NCBI RefSeq assembly: GCF_933775445.1
Contig: NC_065877.1
Location: 15,376,001-15,440,000, forward strand
Length of the DNA: 64,000 nucleotides
Direction: 5' to 3'
Source: Argentina anserina
Lineage: Eukaryota > Streptophyta > Magnoliopsida > Rosales > Rosaceae
In this document: positions 57,908-64,000 of the stretch, piece after piece
Layout: every line of letters begins with the position of its first letter
Numbering within the stretch: the stretch's first letter is position 1
The notes under the pieces: generated by a model
What the model was told of the DNA's origin: nothing
The model's database searches: none
Seen by the model: the letters and a program-made list of their open reading frames with translations, nothing else
Translations under genes and position numbers: made by a program

Positions 57908-58750
57908 ATGGCTTCTTCTCGCCGCATCTTCGTCGGGAACATAGCTTACAACGCCACCGAGGAACAGGTGAGGGCTCTCTGCGAGGAGGTCGGCCCTGTT
58001 GTGAGTTTCAAAATCGTCACAGACAAAGACACCGGGAAGCCCAAGGGTTTCGGGTTTTGTGAGTTCAGGGACGAAGCCACCGCGTTTAGCGCTCTGCGGA
58101 ATCTTCGGAATTGCGAGCTCAACGGCCGGCGTCTGAATGTCAACTTCGCTGCTAATGAGAAACCCAATCATCAGCCGATTGGTCTCCAAGTGGCTGCGGA
58201 TGCCGCCGCCGCCGTGGCGGGTGCTTTAGGTGGTTCTACGCAGGGTTTGGGTAATGATTCTTTGACTGTCTATCTGTCGAAAATGTCGAGGAATCAGTTG
58301 GCGCAGATGGTTTCGGAGATGAAGGGAATTGCTGTTGGGAATAAGGACATGGCTCATGACATGTTGCTCGCAATGCCGCAGCTTAACAGGGCTCTGTTTC
58401 AGGCACAGATAATGCTCGGAATGGTCTCACCGCAGATGATGGAGAAGGCTAACATGAGGCCAATGCCTGCATTCAATAATGGCAACCCCCAACAGCAGCT
58501 TGTGGTTCCAAAGCCGGAACCAGTTCATGTCTCGGCGCCAATGCCTCTGTCGAATATGGGTCAACAGGCGCAGCTGCAAGTTCTTAAATCAGAACCGGCG
58601 CAAATGTGTGAGCCTCAGACTCTTCCTCCGGCGGAAGTGGACCCTGCTTTGATGCAACAAGTTCTGAGCCTACCTCCTGAAACGGTGGCTTCATTGGCAC
58701 CGGAGCAGCGGGAACTAGTCATGCAGATCCAACAGATGTATAGGCATTAG
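57908..58750 (+). CDS. CstF64-like mRNA 3'-end processing protein (copy 2), intronless
   Basis: This 280-residue single-exon protein is identical to copy 1 except Arg instead of Gly at residue 279. The domain order is RRM (about 5-83), hinge (about 117-180), Pro/Gln-rich linker and C-terminal helical domain (about 245-278). It is expected to act in the nuclear cleavage stimulation complex or to compete with full-length CstF64; that role is inference. Of the two copies it has the better promoter, with a TATA box at 57742-57748. By eye the coding DNA differs from copy 1 at a single base (AGG versus GGG), including synonymous positions, which is unexpected given the diverged flanks. A truncated Mutator-like element lies about 0.6 kb upstream. 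Confidence 0.9.
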   Translation: MASSRRIFVGNIAYNATEEQVRALCEEVGPVVSFKIVTDKDTGKPKGFGFCEFRDEATAFSALRNLRNCELNGRRLNVNFAANEKPNHQPIGLQVAADAAAAVAGALGGSTQGLGNDSLTVYLSKMSRNQLAQMVSEMKGIAVGNKDMAHDMLLAMPQLNRALFQAQIMLGMVSPQMMEKANMRPMPAFNNGNPQQQLVVPKPEPVHVSAPMPLSNMGQQAQLQVLKSEPAQMCEPQTLPPAEVDPALMQQVLSLPPETVASLAPEQRELVMQIQQMYRH

Positions 58751-58835
58751 GCAATGTCAGAAGTATTCTTTGAGCATTATCATTAACTTTCTTAGAAATT
58801 TAGTATGGGATAAGCCTTTAATGTAAAACACTTCA

Positions 58836-59144
<309 letters not shown>

Positions 59145-59152
59145 TTAGGCTT

Positions 59153-59172
59153 GTCCCTTCGGGGACATCCGA

Positions 59173-59204
<32 letters not shown>

Positions 59205-59254
59205 GGCCCCTGCGCAAGGATGACACGCATAAATCGAGAAATGGTCCAAATTTT
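59153..59254 (+). ncRNA. U6: U6 spliceosomal snRNA (sequence intact, promoter defective)
   Basis: The 102-nt sequence runs from GTCCCTTCGGGGACATCC through the ACAGAGA box (GATACAGAGAAGATTAGC), the AGC triad and the TGACACGCATAAATCGAG stretch to GGTCCAAATTTT. As far as I recall, it matches plant U6 base for base. A run of eight T (59251-59258) gives a Pol III terminator. U6 RNA pairs with U4 and U2 and forms the catalytic core of the spliceosome. The USE is only 12 bases upstream with no TATA box, so this copy may be silent. Confidence 0.93.
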
Positions 59255-60473
59255 TTTTGCAAAATTTCTCCAGCCGGAAGTGCAAAGGTTCTTCCTTTCT
59301 TTCCTTCTCTGTTGTTGTTGTTTTTTTCTTCTTTTTTACAGTCTTTTCTGTGTTCATCAAGCACAACTGATTCAGTTCAACAAGTTCTGAGTTTAGTTCT
59401 TTAGTTCTGGTTGTTGATATGCAATCTAAATTTGACCTTTGTTTTTGGTTAATGCATATGAAACCCTGATGTGTTTGATGAAATATGCCTGCAGACTCAG
59501 TTAATCTGTTATGTCTACGCTTGTAGTCAATTGGGTATCGTGCAATCTTTAATTCCATGAACCCATTCATATATTGCTCGCTGTTTGAACTGTTGTCAAC
59601 AAGTTTTGATGTTATTCAATTATTCAAAACATTCATTGGGTTTGTTGGGTATTATTTTTTGTGGGAGAGATTTGACATTGCCCATACATGCTAGGTTTGT
59701 GGGTAAAAACAAATTTCAAACTGTTGCATGACTATAACTATATGCTAGATTTGAGCCAGTGCACTCAAAACTAGCATCATCACATTGTATTTCTGCCATA
59801 TCACTGAAGATTTTTTCTTTTTGGTATGAATTAATGAAGTTTAGGTTTTAGGTTTGAATGAGAACCTGTTTGGCTATCATTTACCAATATGTTTGTAACT
59901 CTATCTCTATGTTAGTTCCAGTGTCAATATTGGATGACCGACAATGTATTTTGGTTTGAATTCGACCTGGTAATTATAATATATGTTACTGATTGACAGT
60001 GGCTTTGATTCGCAATATACAGTAATTTGCGCAACGCTAATCTTAGTGGGAGATAAACTAAGAAAAGTAGGCATTACTATCACAACGTGTACATTCGTGA
60101 AACTTCTCCACTGGTCTTTGATAAGTTCAACAATAATCGTTTGTTTTACGAGTCAGTTTGGTGGTGTATAAATTGCTTATTTGTGTTGGGTTTGCATTTG
60201 AGAACATATTTGAACTTTTCAAATGCAAACTCAACAGAAATCAAGCGATTTATTCATTTTGTTCTTCTGTTTGTTAGTTCTGGATTTACCCTTCATTTGA
60301 ATTCCTCAATGATCTTGAGTAGCTTAGGACACTCAGAGGTTAATATCATTGCTTTTTATCCAAAACAAAGAATCTCTGTGCTTATGAAATTCTTATTAGA
60401 GGTTCAGATTAGTATCTGTGTAATGTGATTAGAATATTATCTGATCTTTAATGCATATTTGAAGTTATATCTG

Positions 60474-60488
60474 TGTGTGTGTGTGTGT
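60474..60488. repeat. GT microsatellite
   Basis: A short GTGTGTGTGTGTGTG run in the right arm of the duplication, absent from the left arm. Confidence 0.85.
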
Positions 60489-61783
60489 CCCTTGGTTAAA
60501 TAAACCTATACAGGGGCAGAACTCACCATAGGCTTTAGGGGGCCTGCTTCAGGCCAGAAAGCCTAGAGTTTTGGAAAAAGAAAATACTTGCCTAGTTCTA
60601 TATTTCGAAAGCCCTTAATTAAATCTCCATTTAAACTAATTAAATCTCTCTAATAGTTTGAAATTCCCATTGATTACCAGTCTATAATCAATTAAATTCT
60701 CTGATAAGTCTCAAGCCCCAGCACTTATCTTATCTAGGTTAAAAGACAAAAAATTTCATGTATTTTGGCAGATTAGCTTGTGACTTCAGCTTAGTATCTA
60801 AAGTTGTATGCTTGTGAGGCCATATGAATCATTTTTGCTTTTAACTGACCCAATATTTTACTAGTGGCCAATATCAAGTACTGGTATGTGATGTTATCTC
60901 TTGTTCTAATAATCATTTCAGTTTTATTGAGTAAGTTTGGTAGTGTATAAATTGCTTGTTTGTGTTGAGTTTGCATTTGAGAACATAACAAGTCCCAAGT
61001 TTGTTATAAACTTATAGTGATAAGAAGGCATTTGCAGGACTATTTCTGACTATATGAGTCCTGAAGAATGCATCAGGTTGAATTCATTTGTCTGCTGCAC
61101 CTAGACGATAGGAGAGAACTGTCTCCTGAATCCAAGTTGAATTTCTTGTGGGCTCGCTCAATCTGTGCCTGTTGTGGGGTTGGCAGATGCTATGGAATTG
61201 ATGGTGAAGAAATACTAACAAGGGTTCTGGAAGGTGAGGGAAGAGATGGATTTGGATGCACTTAAGAGAGTTTGAGTTTCACAGTTAGAACATGCCTCCT
61301 CCATCATTTAGAGGTTGCAGGTAGGGCAGTTCCTTTCCAATTCTCCGTAGATTCTTTACTAATTTTAAAATTATTGTTTTGTGAGTTAAACAGGTTCTTC
61401 AGGATTTCAAAAACTATGGTGGCTTGAAAGAAGCTTTTGATTTTCAAAAGGAAGTGTTGGTGAATCTGATGGAGGCATTGCAAAGAATCTTGCTCTCCAT
61501 GAAAATACCATGTACTTTCCTTTGCCTCTTGCTTCTTTCATTATTAACAGATAATCAATTTGACTCTGGTGAGTAATATGGTAGTGCATATGTGCATTTA
61601 TGCGCTTAAATAGATGGTCAGTTTCTAGTATCAGCTCACTTGATGAAAGAAAAGCCCATCATGAGTCATGACTAGGCTATTATATTTCTTAACCAATCAA
61701 ATTAGCAAAATAAACTTATGTTTATAAATTAGGGCAGAATTTCACTACATCGTAATGTCTCTAGGGAGGATTCATTGTGATCG

Positions 61784-62569
61784 TAAGCCCACAATGTTGT
61801 GTCAACGCTGTTGCATGTCGTTATGTTAAAGACTTAACAGTGTTTGACCAAACCTTACAAACTCACTTCTGACTCTGTCATTCAGAGCTCTGTTGAGATG
61901 GCATATAAGGGGTATGCTTACTCATATCCAATCTCATTGTGATTCTAAAATTTATTGCCTTAGTCCTCACCAGTCTCCCCAACTGAGGATGCTGTAAATC
62001 TCAATGCCAGTGATTATAGTAGAACAATTTAAGTGGAGGCATTCAAGCTGGTGACTTGATTTGGAATTACGTTGTGTGACTGCATTGGTTGTGGTCTTTC
62101 AGGTATTTGTCATAGTGTTGAACAGAAAATTGTAATTGTAGTTCTTATATGATGGTCTTCATCAGCTAGTTCAGAACCTCAACATTGGTCATTTGGTAGT
62201 CAAATCTGATACCTCGCTTGTTAGTATGACTATAGATCAGTGGTATACACCCACCCTTTTACATACACGGCTGTAGGATCAGCAGTTTCAATCACAATTT
62301 TTTTTTACCCCTTGTGTTAGTTTGTCTTCCCCTCTCAGCCATGAAAAATGAAACATACATCTGATGAGATCATACCCTGTTAGCGCACGTGCGCGGATAC
62401 AAGCAACAAAGAAATGTAGCTGGTGTAATTTAGCATACTTAAAAGCAATATTATGAGATATTTCGGAACTTATATGGTACTTAATTTGAAACAAAAATGT
62501 TTAGGGGCAAGTTTTCTTATACTAAATGAATAATCGGTGTACAAGGATGGATTCACTGGCCAAGTTGTG
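61784..62569. other. intergenic, 3' flank of the lectin receptor kinase
   Basis: No coding frame is supported. On the minus strand this includes the presumptive 3' UTR of the kinase gene; its poly(A) site was not identified. A palindromic GCGCACGTGCGC lies at about 62384-62395. Confidence 0.4.
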
Positions 62570-64000
62570 CTATTCTGCATATTGACTATGATAATGCGTT
62601 TGCCTATTGTGCTGAAGTTGTGGCAATGGCGCTTCATGCAGAAGAACCTTCATAACTTGTCCTGCTTTTGGTCTCTCCTTACTGTTTAGGTGAGTGCACC
62701 ATAATCCCACGATTAACAAGCATTCCATTTCTTTCTGATCATATTTCACGCCTAATCTGTCGTCTGTCGCCTTAAGAACATGTCCTGCAAGGTAGAGCTG
62801 CCACACCCACTCGAAAAGTGGCATGTGATAATCGCCATCCTGGTAAGTCTGCCTTCCGCAAGCAATCTCCAAGGCTACAACTCCAAAACTAAACATGTCC
62901 GACTCTTTGCTAGCCCTCCCATGAAAAGCATATTCTGGGGCCATGTAGCCGAAGGTCCCTGCCACCCCAGTTGTCTTAGTCCTCAACCGTGGATCCACAA
63001 GCTTAGCAATCCCGAAATCCCCAAGTTTAGTGCTGAAATCATTGTCCAACAGGATGTTTGCTGACTTAATATCCCTGTGAAGAACACATTGCTCTGCATC
63101 TTCATGTAGATAATGAAGCGCCGAGGCTAAGCCTACGGCTATCTTGTACCGGAAATCCCACTGCAAGGTTGTTCTGCTCCCAAAGAGATGAGTATCAAGG
63201 CTGCTGTTGGGCATGTATGCATAGACAAGTAAGCATTCACCTTGCTCATGACACCATCCAATGAACTGCACCAGGTTTTTGTGTATTAAGCTGCTTATGA
63301 TTTTCACTTCGTTGACGAAAATCTTCTCATAGTGCTCAGACTCAGCAAAGATTCTCTTCACAGCAACCACACAGCCAAGTTCTGGTATGACTCCTCTATA
63401 AACCTGTCCCGAGCCTCCTTGGCCTAGCCTCCTATCATTTGCGAAACCAATGGTGGCGGCAACTAGCTCTCGATAAGCAAATCTTCTTGGCAATGCTAGT
63501 CTCTCCAGATCTCTAGTTATGGAAGGAACTGCAGCATTCAAGTAGTATTCATGTCCTTTAGTATTCTTAATTATCTGCCTATTTACCAACAGCCTACACA
63601 AGGCCACACCAACTACCAAAATAAACGAAGGAATTGCAATGGTCACCATTATCCAAAATGTCTTCCATTTTCCGCTAGTACTAAGCTCATCAAAATCCGA
63701 CTGGGAATTAAATTTCCATGAATATATAATATGGTTCTCAGTGGATCTTCCTGTAGCAGCTGAAAAACCAATCATAACCCATTCTGGCAAGATATCGGGG
63801 AATTCAACATGGTAAGAAAGAGTAGCAGAACTAGGACCTGGGGTGTCCTCGTCTGTCCAGTGAACGCTGAGGATCTTGGTTGTAGCATTGTAAGCTATCC
63901 GTGCCTTGGCCACCTTTGTGCTATTGAAGTTCCAGTTGGAAGTAACGGCAGATGATATATTATTGATATTGATCCCAACATGGGGTGCTGGGGGATCCCA
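62570..64000 (-). CDS. L-type lectin-domain receptor-like kinase, 5' part outside the window
   Basis: The visible 476 residues are one open frame cut by the window edge. They begin with the C-terminal part of a legume-lectin domain (PHVGININ, then LSVHW, LPEWVMIGFSAATG and YSWKF). A transmembrane segment follows (about 115-139), then a Ser/Thr kinase domain: glycine loop GQGGSGQV (193-200), Lys in VAVKR (215), HRDIKSANILLD with catalytic HRD (308-310), DFG (328-330), and GTFGYMAPEY. All key catalytic residues are present, so it should be an active RD kinase at the plasma membrane. The family senses extracellular signals in immunity or development. The lack of introns fits most LecRKs, and the WVWQLY and IACGR motifs resemble clade IX. 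No disruption was seen in the visible part. Confidence 0.95.
   Translation of the reverse strand, partial: WDPPAPHVGININNISSAVTSNWNFNSTKVAKARIAYNATTKILSVHWTDEDTPGPSSATLSYHVEFPDILPEWVMIGFSAATGRSTENHIIYSWKFNSQSDFDELSTSGKWKTFWIMVTIAIPSFILVVGVALCRLLVNRQIIKNTKGHEYYLNAAVPSITRDLERLALPRRFAYRELVAATIGFANDRRLGQGGSGQVYRGVIPELGCVVAVKRIFAESEHYEKIFVNEVKIISSLIHKNLVQFIGWCHEQGECLLVYAYMPNSSLDTHLFGSRTTLQWDFRYKIAVGLASALHYLHEDAEQCVLHRDIKSANILLDNDFSTKLGDFGIAKLVDPRLRTKTTGVAGTFGYMAPEYAFHGRASKESDMFSFGVVALEIACGRQTYQDGDYHMPLFEWVWQLYLAGHVLKATDDRLGVKYDQKEMECLLIVGLWCTHLNSKERPKAGQVMKVLLHEAPLPQLQHNRQTHYHSQYAE

Overview
This is AT-rich plant nuclear DNA from a eudicot. It has intron-containing genes with GT-AG splice sites, TATA-box promoters, a U6 snRNA sequence, a nuclear insertion of plastid DNA, and abundant copia, solo-LTR, hAT, Mutator-like and pararetrovirus remnants. 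A fragment of a polygalacturonase-inhibiting protein gene fits a rosid such as the Rosaceae, but that placement is a weak inference.

Five protein genes can be supported. Two are nearly identical, intronless CstF64-like mRNA 3'-end-processing proteins (22012-22854 minus and 57908-58750 plus). A cytosolic-type guanylate kinase with nine protein-bearing exons lies on the minus strand (35108-37668). A three-exon NAC transcription factor lies on the plus strand (52027-53760). An L-type lectin receptor kinase is cut by the right window edge (62570-64000, minus). A full-length U6 snRNA sequence sits at 59153-59254, but its promoter spacing is abnormal.

Layout. 1-7100: no supported gene; a 157-bp tandem duplication, a CACTA-like end, a LINE-like tail and a hAT MITE. 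7116-18154: an old Ty1/copia element on the minus strand, carrying a 2.6-kb solo LTR inside reverse transcriptase and a 1.6-kb hAT element inside gag/protease, each with a perfect target-site duplication (TSD). 19857-22854: left arm of an inverted duplication, ending in the first CstF64-like gene. 23750-27600: GTAAC-rich and GTCACA-rich repeat arrays, the second inside a Mutator-like element. 28180-33330: LINE-like tail, then a composite element with captured gene fragments, a strong foldback and nested hAT MITEs. 35108-38510: guanylate kinase and its promoter. 41216-45950: a solo LTR with a second solo LTR inside it. 46218-46988: a hAT element. 50177-51640: a 257-bp tandem duplication split by a Mutator-like MITE, just upstream of the NAC gene. 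54405-56195: endogenous pararetrovirus remnant. 56195-57327: truncated Mutator-like element. 57908-61783: right arm of the inverted duplication, with plastid rpoB DNA and U6 inserted. 62570-64000: lectin kinase.

The most notable signal is the inverted pair. The two CstF64-like coding sequences, 35 kb apart, differ at one base by eye, while their 3' UTRs differ by several percent, the sequence further downstream is much more diverged, and the upstream flanks are unrelated. This pattern suggests recent gene conversion or an assembly artefact. Coordinates, splice sites and identities were read by eye; no alignment or database search was run.
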